Positions 46,961-59,400 of a stretch of 64,000 nt of DNA are shown piece by piece; the stretch's first letter is position 1; each line of letters begins with the position of its first letter. The notes beneath the pieces were generated by a model. The model ran no database searches. It was not told where the DNA came from and was given only the letters and a program-made list of their open reading frames with translations. This DNA comes from Prostheceraeus crozeri (lineage: Eukaryota; Platyhelminthes; Polycladida; Euryleptidae), in contig CAJQUW010002215.1 in assembly GCA_907163375.1 (NCBI GenBank), positions 1 to 64,000 on the forward strand, written 5' to 3'. Both the position numbers and the translations under genes were made by a program.

Positions 46961-49000
46961 CTGGAAATAGAAATTATCCATAATGTATGAATGAAGAAAA
47001 ATATGCAAATAATCTAAGTAAAGCTCTCATTTTCCGATATCTGCGCATCTTTCGAAGTGTTGCTCAGAATTTATTGAAAACCATAGACAAAGCACGCCTG
47101 CTTCACTGCTCTAAAATGGGTGATGGACATTTTTTTAATTTTTTATGGAAAAGTGGTAGACAAGCAACTTCAGCAATAACATCCACTAGAGAATAAATAT
47201 CATTCCATTTTTAGTATACCAGCACTTAAAATGCAAATTCAAAACATATCACATTTTGTCAAAGTTAATATGCAAATATTTGACAAAATCTACTTTGTTG
47301 GCATTCGCATATTGACAAGCTTCAAATTCTTGAAAGATGACTGGAGATATGTTTAACTAACAACAGAGGTAGTGAATTTTCTTGTATAAATCAGGCTGTG
47401 TTTGCATATATTCCCATGGAAAATGAGCTGATATTACTACATCAACTAAGTCTGAAAATCTCGGTGACAGGCTCTGTAAGGACGACATGGATTGTAAGCT
47501 TGTTTGATCGAATCTTCTGGTGATATCCATCAAGAATGATCATATACTTGCTTATATGAATTTTTGCCATTATGGATCAATTTTACTGTATGATGCAAAT
47601 ATTTAAGAAGACAGTAGATCATTTCATGAGACTTTTAATTAAACCGTAGACGTCGATGTAAGGCTTAGTAGGCCTACTATTCGCAAAATGAATATAAAAT
47701 CGGATAAACATGACTGAAAAGTATTCACATGGAGGTCATGATATCGCATAAGGCATTTCGCAACAACTGATGCGAATTTATTACTTTGCAAATATTACTA
47801 TATACAATGTCATCTATTCAACCAAACTTTGACAAATATAGATTTTCGCTACGTGCACGAAATAATAAAATATTCAGACTGAACCTTAGAAAACAAATTC
47901 CTGATTTAAACATTTAAATGCTTGACCAATGCTTTGTCGGGTCAAATGAAATTGAAATTGTCGCTCATACAAAGAAAAATCTTCCATTTACAAGCACGTG
48001 TGCTGTAGGTGGAAATTGCCTGAACTGATGTAGGTTTGGCACATATATTACAGTAGTGTAGCAACTATTCTAGGGAAGATAAGACGTTCACAATGAAAAC
48101 AAAACTGAACGCAATTAGGTGACAGATTGAAACCATTCTGATGAAAAATATTTTGATTATTATTGTATTTGCACTTAGTCTGCCAATATCTGGGAAGTCA
48201 TCCGAAATGGTCCACATGCCACTTTGGTTGCACGTATCTGACAAATTTCCCTGAATACCCTTGTTCAATATCTTGTTTAACTACCTGCATGTGCATGTAA
48301 GTAATGTACGTTTTGCTACTCGCGTTTTCTAAGCAGCCATCGCAGCTGAAATATGCTTTCTTTCGTAGCGTGCAGTGAGCAGGGGGACGAAGACTGAGTA
48401 TTCGATATCCATATGGAAACTTGTAGTTGGATTATCTTCATTTGTCTAAAGTTTAGGAAAACAGAGATTTGATGATACTGAGAGTATTATGATCTGAGAT
48501 TGAACTGATATTGCGACCATGCAAATGTGCATTGCATCGCACGTCTAATAGCGATAAAAAGACAACAAGTCTTGTCATAAAAACTATTTCACTTGTACGA
48601 TGACCTCTGGAGTGCAAAAACTACTGTATATGTGTACTAACTTTTGTTGGCAAACTATTATTTGCAGGCAAAGCATCACTCAAACCACTTCAGAAAAAAT
48701 GGAGGGTTTCTTAGTAGACAGATGATAAACAGGCCCAGTGCATATATCAAAGCCTAAATAATAATAGCTGAAATTTTATTCTTATTTTCATTCATTACAA
48801 CATTTATAAACAAAAAGAAATAAATAGCCACAACTCCTATTCAACTCAGTTACGATCGATGATGTAAATTAACTATCACAGAACTAGCCTAATTCCTTAA
48901 TTCTGAGATATCAGCAAAGGACCTGAGCAACTAATACATTGAAGGGGTCTGCTTCAAAGTAACTGATCGATGCACTCTGATCCGCTGCGTCTTAACTTAC
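46961..49000. other. Tektin intron 1 (coding), no gene seen
   Basis: 2040 bp, AT-rich. No exon-like sequence or transposon recognised. Confidence 0.5.
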
Positions 49001-49182
49001 CTTGCTGGATTGTACACAGCACGAGCATGACTGACTTCAGGGATGGAATAGGATCGAGAGAGTTGTTTCTGTACAGTTCGATCTGCAATGTTAGGAAGAG
49101 CTCTGGACATCTCATAAGACATCGGAGTAGCACTTCTCGTGCGCACCACAGGAGATGAAGCGTAATACGCAGTCGCAGCCAT
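49001..49182 (-). CDS. TEKT3: Tektin exon 1 (start codon at 49182)
   Basis: Encodes MAATAYYASSPVVRTRSATP, MSYEMSRALPNIADRTVQKQ and LSRSYSIPEVSHARAVYNPA, donor GTAAGT, phase 2 out. The frame stays open upstream to 49251, but TTTCTTTTTCAG ending at 49184 is a strong acceptor two bases before this ATG, so the upstream codons are most likely intron and a non-coding exon lies further upstream. The N-terminal tail before the tektin domain is poorly conserved in the family. Confidence 0.88.
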
Positions 49183-49252
49183 CCTGAAAAAGAAAGCTTT
49201 AATATCACGATTTGAATTACATGTTTTATTGTCACGGGAATTAGCGGACAAA

Positions 49253-49994
49253 ACGTGGCGCCCACTGAGAATTCATGCTTATTAATCAAAACAAGTTTTC
49301 TTTCAAGATCTCGTGCAATTCTATAATTCAAGAGCTCAAGTTTTTCAAGACACGACAGGCCTTGACTGGAAGAACAACAAAAAACAAAAAGGCAAAACAC
49401 TTTAATTGGCTATGCTTTTTGTCTTGAACAAGCATCAATGCATGAAACAAGGTATTACTTCTATACTTAAAGAAACAAAACTTCATACATTACTGATGAG
49501 TGATGCCTGACAAATAACGACTCAAACATCAACATCATGCCTTCACTTAAATCTGCAATTTTCAAATATATTGCATATTTAAAGTTTCCAAAAAATTTAG
49601 TGAAATATTAAGATGAAAATTGATGTGTTTAGCCTATATTCGTGACAAATTAAATAGTAAAACCAGACATTCACATCTGGTGCAGAATTTCTAGCCCAAA
49701 AGGAAATGAGTTCACGCATTATTCCTGATGCGTGAAAGGCAAACACGTATCAGCTAGTAATTATGATCCACACACAAACAGAGGTCATCAAAAATTAAGT
49801 GCAATTAATTTTGGGCAAGAAATCAATGAATTTTCGCACTGGCTTCAGTCAAAGTTTATATTTTGGGTACAATCTCAACTGTGTGCTGATGATGAAAATG
49901 ATATCAATATTTTCCATTTCGCTTTTTCCTGATTAGGACGACAATAGTTTATTGCATGTCTACAAAATTTGAATGTCTTTTAAATATGAAACGT
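49253..49994. other. No gene seen
   Basis: AT-rich DNA upstream of the first tektin coding exon, presumably a 5' intron. Confidence 0.4.
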
Positions 49995-50104
49995 TTGGCA
50001 ACAAGATGACAGAGATGATTAATCTTCATCAAGAGAAATATCAAAAGCTCTTTCATATTTCTCCTAATGAAGATTGATCAATCTCTGTCATCTTGCTGCC
50101 AATT
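49995..50104. repeat. 110-bp palindrome without loop
   Basis: TTGGCAACAAGATGACAGAG at the left end is mirrored by CTCTGTCATCTTGCTGCCAA at the right; arms are ~55 bp at about 85% complementarity meeting at AGCT. Confidence 0.85.
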
Positions 50105-51370
50105 GAAACCGGTAGAAACTAAATAATTGATTTATTTCTTAATTTTTGCGACGCTTTCATATCTAGAAGACATTGATGACGCATCGTTTATCCGATCCGC
50201 TGCCTGGAGTCGTTTTGAGGGAAAGAATATTCACTGAGCCACAACATTTGAATGGTCAAACTTTAATGAATAACTTAATTTTCATTCCAAATTTTATTAA
50301 GTTATTTTCTAGTCATGGTTATAATTGATGAGTTTTTATGAAGTGCTTAAGCATTCATTCGATTGTTAAGCAAAATGAATAACATTGTTTAACCATAAGA
50401 CGATTTTTAAGTCAAGAGGAATATATATCATAAAGTTATTTCGACCTATACAGCAAAGCAGTAGTATGTAACTCATCTGTCCGTCACTACAAGGTATTCG
50501 AACCGCTCAAAGAACTCCGCAAAATGAAGATCAGCAAACGATTGTATAAAGATGACGTGTGTGAACTTCTTTGTTTTACTTACTTCTTCTCTTGGAAAAC
50601 AGCCATGTATTAAGTTAATAAAGACAAAGAAGTAAACTAATTCAAAGATGTCTTTAAAGCAGACTTCGGCTCGATTCTTTAGTTAGGCAAACGTAGTTGA
50701 AGATTCAAATGTGTTAATGTCTCTCATTGATACCTCTACTTGTAGTATCCTCCTTAGATACATCAATAACGTAGTTAACTGCAGATGTCCTTAATTGCAA
50801 AAAATCATAATTGGGGACATCGCGCAGATTCATTCAATTTCCTACAGAAAAAACCAATGTCACTGCCATCATTGCGCTTTGTATAACTTCCAAATACAAG
50901 GACAATAATCCAGATGCTGTTATTGTTATTTTCAACGTGAAATTGCATACTAAGTGTACATATGCATTGCTTTCTGACTGTAATTGTGACTGAACTGCGC
51001 GGCAAAAAGTTCAGATATCGCCGTGACTACAAACAAGATTACAATCACACAATGCATGTCTTCTTTCAGTTATTAATTCTTTTACGCCTACGTCCCTAAT
51101 CACCTCTGATTGCATACATAATCCTTCCATATGGCTACTTCCATTCATCAAAAGTTGGTTGATTAAGGAGGTGGTTCTTGATGTCAATTGCACAGAAAGT
51201 CTTCTGCTTCGGAAGATAAGAGCGCAATGCAGGTGTTGCAGAAACGATTGCGTTGAATACAAAATGTCCATGACATTCGATTTATAGCCATACACGGGAG
51301 GTTATTCATAGTTAGATAGCAAAAAACAGATTTGATGCACTCCCTAATTTATTGGCAAGTTTAAGTAAAA
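50105..51370. other. No gene recognised
   Basis: A 94-codon minus-strand frame at 51011-51295 lies next to the Penelope-like element but could not be tied to it or to any family. Confidence 0.4.
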
Positions 51371-51390
51371 GGTTAAAAAGAAATTTACAC

Positions 51391-51425
51391 ACCCGACGTT
51401 TCGTATCACAGATAAATAATCATGG
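51391..51425 (-). ncRNA. Hammerhead-like motif in Penelope-like element 3' region (degenerate)
   Basis: On the minus strand TATC-TGT-GATA forms a short stem followed by CGAAACGTCGGG, the GAAAC-GTC layout of minimal hammerheads in Penelope-like elements. The CTGATGA box appears degraded (CATGATTA). It lies ~45 bases past the ORF stop. Confidence 0.4.
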
Positions 51426-51470
51426 GTAGAGAAATAGGACAATGCAATCATTTAAATACAAAGTCAAGCG

Positions 51471-52340
51471 TTAAAGACTGTTCATCTCTTGTTTTCGATT
51501 CAACTTAGGACAATAGCGATCAATGCAGTTAGCTTCAGAGATACGAGTGCGAACAGGGTCAGATTGACGATCTAGAAATTCAATATCAAAGTCATCAATA
51601 CTTAACAGACAGTTAGGATGATCATTCATGATGTGGTCCGACAGCGCACTTTTGTTATCAAGATTAACGATACTTCTGCGATGCTCATGAAAACGAAAAG
51701 AAAAAGGGCGGTTGGTAGAACCAATATAAGCCTTTTGGCATAAATTACACCTAAAACAGTAAACAATATAGCGCATATTACAAGACTGGTATTTAGGTAA
51801 TTTCCCACAAATTTTACAAGAGCAAGTATCCTTAACAAGCTCGGGAGAAAAACAAGAACTTAAACAGTTTCCATGTTTGCTAACAATATTGACTGGCAAA
51901 TCGTACTTTTTAGTTAGTCTATTTAATTTACGAGAACAACTATCACTTATAAAATCCATTTTGAGATAGGCAACGGAGTTATTATGTTCATTCTTCTTAA
52001 CATTTGGGACATTGACTTGTTTGACATTAGTTTTAAAACCGTTATTTAGAAATCTGTTATGTAAAATATTTAGAGATTTATCAAAATTTTGAGAGTTAGA
52101 GGAACGAATTTTCATCTGCTTAATACTATTATGAATAAAGTTAGTTTTTACTACGGAAGGTACCCAGCTATCAGCTTTTAAGGTGATTCCTGAATGACAG
52201 TCCTTAGAATACCAAGAATAATGGACAGTGTCAGTAACCGAAATGCTAACGTCCAGGAAATTTAAGATGTTGTTATTAGGAACTTCTAAAGTGAATTTTA
52301 TTTGTTCATTCACAGAATTAAAAGTATAAAAGCTGTCCAT
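51471..52340 (-). CDS. Penelope-like element ORF, 5'-truncated: RT thumb + GIY-YIG endonuclease
   Basis: A 289-codon open frame. It begins near the RT thumb (NNNILNFLDVSISV, the FLD motif) and ends with the nuclease. KICGKLPKYQSC is followed by YIVYCFRCNLCQKAYIGSTN, RPFSFRFHEHRR, then LSDHIMNDHPNC and EANCIDRYCPKLN; the GIY-YIG core, Arg, His and Glu positions are present. The RT palm with YVDD is missing because the copy is truncated at its 5' end, typical for insertion by target-primed synthesis. It belongs to a different Penelope-like lineage from the element at 8.9 kb (CxxC...CxxC spacing and linker differ). No internal stop. Confidence 0.88.
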   Translation of the reverse strand: MDSFYTFNSVNEQIKFTLEVPNNNILNFLDVSISVTDTVHYSWYSKDCHSGITLKADSWVPSVVKTNFIHNSIKQMKIRSSNSQNFDKSLNILHNRFLNNGFKTNVKQVNVPNVKKNEHNNSVAYLKMDFISDSCSRKLNRLTKKYDLPVNIVSKHGNCLSSCFSPELVKDTCSCKICGKLPKYQSCNMRYIVYCFRCNLCQKAYIGSTNRPFSFRFHEHRRSIVNLDNKSALSDHIMNDHPNCLLSIDDFDIEFLDRQSDPVRTRISEANCIDRYCPKLNRKQEMNSL

Positions 52341-52780
52341 GACATGCAGGATACAATAAAGATGGGAAATTGTAAAATTTGTGGATGGACAAACGAAGCA
52401 TGCATGTAGTGGGCGATCCTCTACATCTGTCTGAATTGCATTTTTCAGAGTTTAAATCACACCTGCGAAGAAACAAATTAGTCTAATTAATCTTTTGTTA
52501 TTCTCGCTATCTTAGTCTGCAGGTCTACAGCCATCAATGGACTGATTACATCGTTTCTTGAGGCAGAGCTGTCATCTAGTAATAAGTAATATACTTTCTT
52601 CTTCCATTAGCTTTTAATTCCACATTTAGAAATTTTAAAAGAAAATTATTAAAATAATCGATTAAAGAGAAAATAATAATTTTCTTCCATCGGTCAGCAA
52701 TAAAAGCAAGATAAAGAATACGAAAAGGTAGATGTAACCGCAATGTTAAAATCATGGAATGCACCATAATATATACAGTG
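52341..52780. other. No gene seen
   Basis: AT-rich DNA between two retroelement fragments. Confidence 0.4.
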
Positions 52781-53389
52781 GCACTACATCTGGCGTCCCA
52801 AAGGGTTCTGTTCTTGAGCCATACTTAATTGCTGCTCACATGGGGTCATTTGTTGCCAATCACAAAAGCGCAAAAGTCCTGAAATTCGCCGACGATATAC
52901 TGATTTTGATTCCGTTGATCATTGCTCTAGCGACTGTTCGGAGATTGTCGGAAGACAAAGTAGGTCATATTCGGACTCGAGTCGCAGGCCATTCATTATC
53001 TCATTTACAAATGCGACTCTCTAAAGCGTCTCGGCATCATGCTTTATCAAAATATGAAGTGGGACATGGATGTTAACAAGATTTGCAAACGGGCCAGCAC
53101 TCGACTGTTCATTATCCGACAGCTCAGAAACTTCCCTCCCAAATCTGAACTTATCCAACTTTATCAATTCTGTGTGCGCAGTCTGTTGCAATTCAACAGT
53201 GAAATATTTTTTGTTCTAAATGAGAAAAGCAGCACCAAATGTGAAATTATCAGTAAAACAGCTCACAAATTGATCTATGTTCGACACTGCAAATGTGACA
53301 GATTTCCTTCTCTTAAAATGAGACGTGAAAACAAAGCGATGAAGACATTCATGAGCATCATACATGAGGATAATTTTATCCTCATATAA
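52781..53389 (+). pseudogene. LINE reverse transcriptase fragment
   Basis: Reads SGVPKGSVLEPYLIAAHMGS then VLKFADDILILIP (catalytic FADD), and after a frameshift near 53035 ICKRASTRLFIIRQLRNFPP and LIQLYQFCVRSLLQF. This is the RT palm/thumb part of a CR1/Jockey-like ORF2, with deletions between motifs. Confidence 0.75.
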
Positions 53390-56057
53390 TTTTTAGTTTT
53401 TCATCAGAGGCAATGCCATTTCTCATTATCTCTAAATGAATTCCAATCAAGCTTACGATCAAAATGAAGAATACATCGTCGGAAAAGCACAAATAGTAAA
53501 CTATCGTACCGGAAAAAAATTTCATGACAAAATTACGATGTCACGCAAATGCAACATCGCTTTTTGTTTCTGTCGCACTAATTTATTTTTCTGCGAATTG
53601 AGGCGATATTTTCATTCTTTTTTTTGCGGACATATTCTACACGCACTCTTCTTTGTGGACTGGTATGAGGGAAGACTTATCCTACAACTACTAAATCGTA
53701 AATTGAAGTGATTCAATATTGCGACGTTACGCGTGCGTAAAATACGTGAGCATGTTTTCCCAAGTACACAAATTTCAAACATAGCCGCTCCTAAATGTTT
53801 CTAAACACGTTTTCAAAGGTCAGTAAATTATTCGAATCAAAGACACGGTTCGAATTCTCCCTGATGACTGGACTCCATAGAGCTCACACAATGGTGGACG
53901 CGTCAAATTCATCCACATCCTCATTTGGTGCCCAACGGAATTTCCCTTCATCTTGTCTTTTCATGAACAAGGTAGCTATAATGCAATGTTGCCACTTCGG
54001 CTTGTGACACGATCTGTAAACCAGGAATCACTGCAAGCAACGGCTTAATGCATTCTGCCGACACTTTCTTACTAGCAATATATAATGAATTCGTTTTGGA
54101 TGCTGGATTTTCGTTGTGCTAGAAGACTTGCCATGAAATGCTTCGCAAATGACTATGTGGGCCAACGCATCGACCGAAAGGACTAGCCTACAACTTGCGC
54201 TGGAGTCTTCTGTAAATGTATTACATGCTGTTGTTGATGTAGGACCACTGGCAGCACTGATATTTTGTGCCATCCAAATTGATTGAAGAAAAATAGAAAA
54301 CTGGGCAAAACTGCACGATGATTAAGATGTCGTAGCAAATTTATCAAGCGTTTACTTTTAAATGTTCACTAAAAATGTCCTAGTCACTTTGCAATAATAA
54401 GCCGATAATTCCGGCTGCATATTAGATGTTAACTTCCTTTACAGACAGCAATAGTATTTTCAGAATTTTAGGCTCCTGTCGATGCCCACAAACAAGCAGA
54501 AGAACTAATAATTCATGCTAACTAAAACAGGGATAAGTCATCATGCTACCTATGTATTGATAAAAATAATACTCATCTACTTTTTAATGCTATCGAACGA
54601 ACTCTTCTTCCGAGATATACACACAATTTTTCAGGATAAGGGCAGCAATTTTCTAAATGATAAAACTAGTGCTACATTTTTCGTCAAATTGGGCATCCCA
54701 TGTAACAACTATGGTGACCTGCAATTTCGAGCATTATTAGGTCACACATATTCCGTCACAGCATTTATCTTGGAATTTTCTCAAAAACGTGTTGAAAATT
54801 CCTAGCACGACCTAATGTCAAACAGCGCGGCAGCCATGTTTCAATAAAATAGCAAAAAGACAACACAATGTGTGCCTACTCATTGTTACTCATCAAGTCA
54901 CCAAAAAAGTAAGATTTCTAAACAAAAAATGAGATTGTTTTCAAAGAAGTACTCGATTTATGACTCGAATAAGAACCAAAAATATGCTATATTTGAATAA
55001 ATTTGAATTGCATTATCATAATAAAGAGCAAATTTTAAAAATAATAATTTTTCAATCTTTCTTGTCTTTATTGTAGTATTCATTTAATTAATTATTTTGT
55101 GATGGAAGTCAAATTTAAGTCAAAATATAAGTGTCAAGGATGATGTTTGTGTAGTCAACAATAAGCTCTAAGGCACTTCAGAAAATTGCCCAAATGTTGA
55201 CATACGCGTGGAATTGCCCACATACAGCAAGCTGGTCTTTAAATCCAATGATAGAGTCTATGCGTGTGTGTCAAGGAAACTCATCCCAACCATCAATATT
55301 TAATGATCTCAGCGTTCGTCATGATCGAAATGATTGCAAAACGAACAAATTCGTCCGAGCACGGTCCCAACTCTAACTGCATTTACGCAATCGCCACTAA
55401 TGTTAGGCTGGAAGTCCAATTCAAATGAACATTGGTCTCAGCTAAGTTATTATCTTCAAGAAATTTGCGCCAATCAGCTGAGTTTGACGGTTCCTAGATA
55501 GACTTCAGTATTTCGGATGAATCTCTTAACAATATTGTCAATTTTGATTAAGATGCTTGCTAAACCGTTGCTTTAAAACATTCAAAATGTCAAAATGCAC
55601 TCAAATACATGCATTTGGATTTATATTACACATTTCTCGGCCCATTCCGAACATACAGTGCCATGGGTCCAAGTTCTCGTCCCAGGCCCATAGGACTACA
55701 GTCGCATGGGCTCTCCCATGGGCCCTGTCCCATTGGCCATTTCTGACAAATAAGCTTTAAATCTCGCACATCACATCGTGGCGCCACAGAGCAACTACGA
55801 ATATCTTGTTGTGATTAGACCTGCGCCTTCTGCGTAAATAGCTCATGTAGACATGCTTGCTTATTTTTGATGGAAGATGTATGACTGATGATATTGGTAG
55901 GATGATAATGATGGAGTTAAGGCATCAACCGGACATATTTATCTACATGATTGCGATTGTTATCGACTGGCGAATGTCCATAGAATCTAACAGCTGTCAT
56001 GGGATCCTTTCGATTGAGATTTTTTGAAAGCACAACATATTTATTACATGTACTTAC
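53390..56057. other. Mostly no gene; one possible exon near 54.2 kb
   Basis: A minus-strand frame at 54028-54209 follows an acceptor (CATTTACAG) and would continue the exon at 56058 in phase (QDSSASCRLVLSVDALAHIV...), ending CLQ-stop. Nothing else supports it. A C+G-richer stretch with repeated CATGGGC words lies at about 55655-55735. Confidence 0.25.
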
Positions 56058-56153
56058 GGTCGTAATCATCCATGGATATACTTAACATCGAGCCTCTCAC
56101 GTGGCAATCAACATTGAATGTCTTCCACATCGGAGTCAGTTTTGGTGGAGGTT
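56058..56153 (-). CDS. Exon of an unidentified host gene
   Basis: Acceptor CCACTAG, strong donor GACC/GTAAGT; 96 nt, phase 1 both sides. Encodes PPPKLTPMWKTFNVDCHVRG and SMLSISMDDYD. Only 101 bp separate it from the exon at 56255, and the phases agree. I do not recognise the protein; it is not transposon-like. Confidence 0.5.
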
Positions 56154-56254
56154 CTAGTGGTCACGAGTCGTCAAAAATGGCGTTGTAAAAGCAAGAGGAA
56201 GAAAGGTCAGGCATAGCAACAGGTGACGCTAATTGAGAAAATTCATACCAAAAC

Positions 56255-56441
56255 CTACGAGAATCTCAATTTCAGTGCTGCGAAATTCTGGAAGCAAATT
56301 TTCATCGGCTGTTGCCAGACTTGACGGAACTGGGCAAATGTCTTTTACTTCGACTGCGAGGAACCACAGCAAATCTGTTTTCGGTTGCTGATGCTTTAAA
56401 AGGAAGCAGTGTTGTCTGATTCTCACAAAATCCGTGTTATA
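56255..56441 (-). CDS. Exon of the same unidentified host gene
   Basis: Possible acceptor GTCTTAG at 56442; donor GTAG/GTTTTG (weak). 187 nt, phase 0 in, phase 1 out. Encodes YNTDFVRIRQHCFLLKHQQP, KTDLLWFLAVEVKDICPVPS and SLATADENLLPEFRSTEIEI plus LV. An alternative acceptor (CCTCGCAG) would start the exon at VEVKD. The gene would lie upstream of tektin on the same strand; other exons were not found with confidence. Confidence 0.45.
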
Positions 56442-59400
56442 CTAAGACGAACTAGAATAGGATTCTCTTTTGAATTTTATTATCTTCTATGTAGATTTTG
56501 TACTGAAAAATGAATTAGCTTTTATCGAGGGCCTATTAATAGCAATTTTAAAGCCTCAAAAGGCGGGATATTCGAACCGGGCGTACTACCAACACCGGAA
56601 CTAAACAAATCCATTTAATACCACATGCGATCACCTAGATCGCCCTAATCACATGTACCTTATCACAGTGGATCTCCATGTGCATATCGACTTTATCCGA
56701 ATCGAAGCTGATATTGGAAAGGAGCACGCGAAAGCCATGTCATTTTAGCAGAGTTAACCCTACATTCTAAACCTTTGAGAAGGTAGAATAATCGAAGTTA
56801 ATACCATACGAACTAATCAGTGTAGCGCTAACTTTGATCATTTGGAGAGTAATTTGAATGAGATGAGATTTCTAACAAATGACTATTGAAACTTAATCAA
56901 AGTTCATTCACGATAAACGCAGTTTTATTGGATTTAGAGTTCTTTCGCAACATCATTTTTGTTGGCTCAATAACTTTGGGACATGTGAAGACAATTGAAA
57001 TAATACTGAATCTAAAAAGCACAAGTATCTTTTGTGATGCAGATTATGTAAATGTGACTAACTGATCACACATCGTGGATTGATATTTATAAAAATATGA
57101 GGTTTTAATGTACCGCAGGTGTACATGTGAGTCAATATATTCATGTTGATATTGATACATATTGATTTCAATAAAAAACAATCACAATTCAAAAATCTAA
57201 AGCAATCATGAGTTATGATATTATATCAAAAGATTAAAAGCAAAAATACATCCCATTTAAAACTATCAGCGGATTCAGCGAAAGATAAAGCGGGCATTGT
57301 ATTTAAATCGTGAACATAAACAATTTAGATTCAAGAAATCTACATAATAAGCTCGTAATTGCTTAATCTCATAATTGGTATTATGCATAATTCACGTTAC
57401 GTAAATCTGCACAACAAAGTCAATTGATTTGATTACAAGGTTCATCTGAATAAAATGCAAAGGAAAAATCATCTAAAAACAAACCTTGACATATTTATTG
57501 GCCAACGTCAATCATTCTCCGATCTCAAAACTCAACCGACATGATTGCTTTCACACGCACATCGTCTGTGCTTTAATCACTTTTCTTTTGATGAGCACTA
57601 TGGAATTAGCATAATGAATTTGCGGCCACAGAATGACTACTTCAAGGACAAACAATGCAACCAACATTAGAACAATATGAACTTCTTCCAGAATACAACA
57701 TCAAGGTCATAAACAAACATTTTTCAATTAAATATGGAAATTATGATTGACTTTTCAAGTTGTCTGACACTTCAGTTGGCATATTATTCATTCAAAGTCT
57801 ATCAGAAGAAAAATAATTACACGCTGCAGAGTCGTGTCTGAGCGTTTCACTAACATTTGTTCAAATTAAGATTATTGAAGATTTATGAATGATGTCTGTG
57901 CAGTAGTTATTCAACATTAAAAGAAAACTGTTTATCACAGAATGGCGTAGACATGTTAGATTGAAAATAAGTAAGGAAGATTTTACAGCAGCAGTCATCG
58001 TTGCAATGTCATTTCTACTAGACCGTGTCGTGTCGACTCGATGACTAAGGGAGCTTATCGTAAGAAGAACGATAAAAAAATTAAGAAATGAATTGAAGAT
58101 CTAAACATAGTCCATGATACTAGTCCTTATCATCGAAAAGATTGCTTAGAGATTAAGTATAATGACACTCCAAAAAGGAAGAGAGAATTTTTCCACTCAA
58201 CAGTCATGCGCTCTGGTCGGCCTCCGCTTGTATTGCAGAGCACTATACACAATCATCTACGTGTAGGATAATGATTTACGTGATTTCTATTTCAGCTTGC
58301 CTAAATAAACTGAAGAAGTTGCTGATCACTTCACATGTTTCCACAGAATCCTCACATGTTCGATATCATCCACGGTCTAAACATTTCTATTGTGATTTGA
58401 AAAAAAGAAATAAACAACCTATAAAGCACATATTGCATGCACAACTGCGCCTCAACACATTTGGCCGTGGTCATTTATCGTGATACACTCTGGTTTTGGT
58501 TTCTCACTAATGCATTACAGTTCCATGAGTGTATTTATGAAAATATTGCACAAATCTAACTGATGCTTCTTTTTTGAAGAGACGGATATATTAAGTAAAA
58601 ATCTTACTTGTTTCTGTAGAAACTTGATATGCTTGATGCACTGAACACTAATTGTTCACATACACTACTGCCGATAAAGATGTCTAGATTTAAAAGACGT
58701 CAAAAATAAGTAATATTTCTGTATTTTTTAATGGCATGTATACATATTCGTACCACTGCACACCATCAATTCAGGATTTTGACCACACTGAACTGCGTAA
58801 TATGAAATACAGCTCTATTCACGCTCTAAATGTATTCGAAAGTGTGGTACTGAAGCGATGCCATTAATTAATCAGCCCATCTTGTTAGCCTTCGTCTTGA
58901 TATCAAAGTGGGGTAGATTCCAACCGTGACATAGACTATCTCAAGCATGGGCAATACACTTATAGACTACTGCATGAGTGCTAGCTTGATAGTGTTTTAT
59001 TTAGTAGCAATAAAGAATTTGTAATATGCTACCTATATGAATAGCATGAAAGAAAGATGATGCATTTGTAAGATTGAGTAAGTTGCTAATAATTTAGAAA
59101 TTGTATGTTTTAACAAAAGAAGCGTTGGTCAGTTGAATGATGACCATGCAGTGCAGCAAGAATTTATTGCAGTCTAATTTAGTTTATATTTTTTGGAATT
59201 CATGTAATTTGCAAGCAGTATTTTCTTCACCACTTGTTTCTGTTACATTAGTTAGATCAACAACTACTACATGTATAAGTGCCCTGTGAAAAACCTATAG
59301 CTTTCTTTAGACTAGGGAGCTGCTATTGAGCGCGAATTTCAATGTGAAGCGTGTCAGCTTGTAATCATCAGGAACAACTATACTGAGAGGCAATAAGGAT

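Noticed and set aside
48997-49251. Starting tektin at the first ATG-like codon of the frame near 49251
   Set aside because: A strong splice acceptor lies just before the ATG at 49182, and the upstream codons are AT-rich and not tektin-like.
53854-53866. GGTTCGAATTC resembling a tRNA B box
   Set aside because: No A box or acceptor stem can be placed around it.
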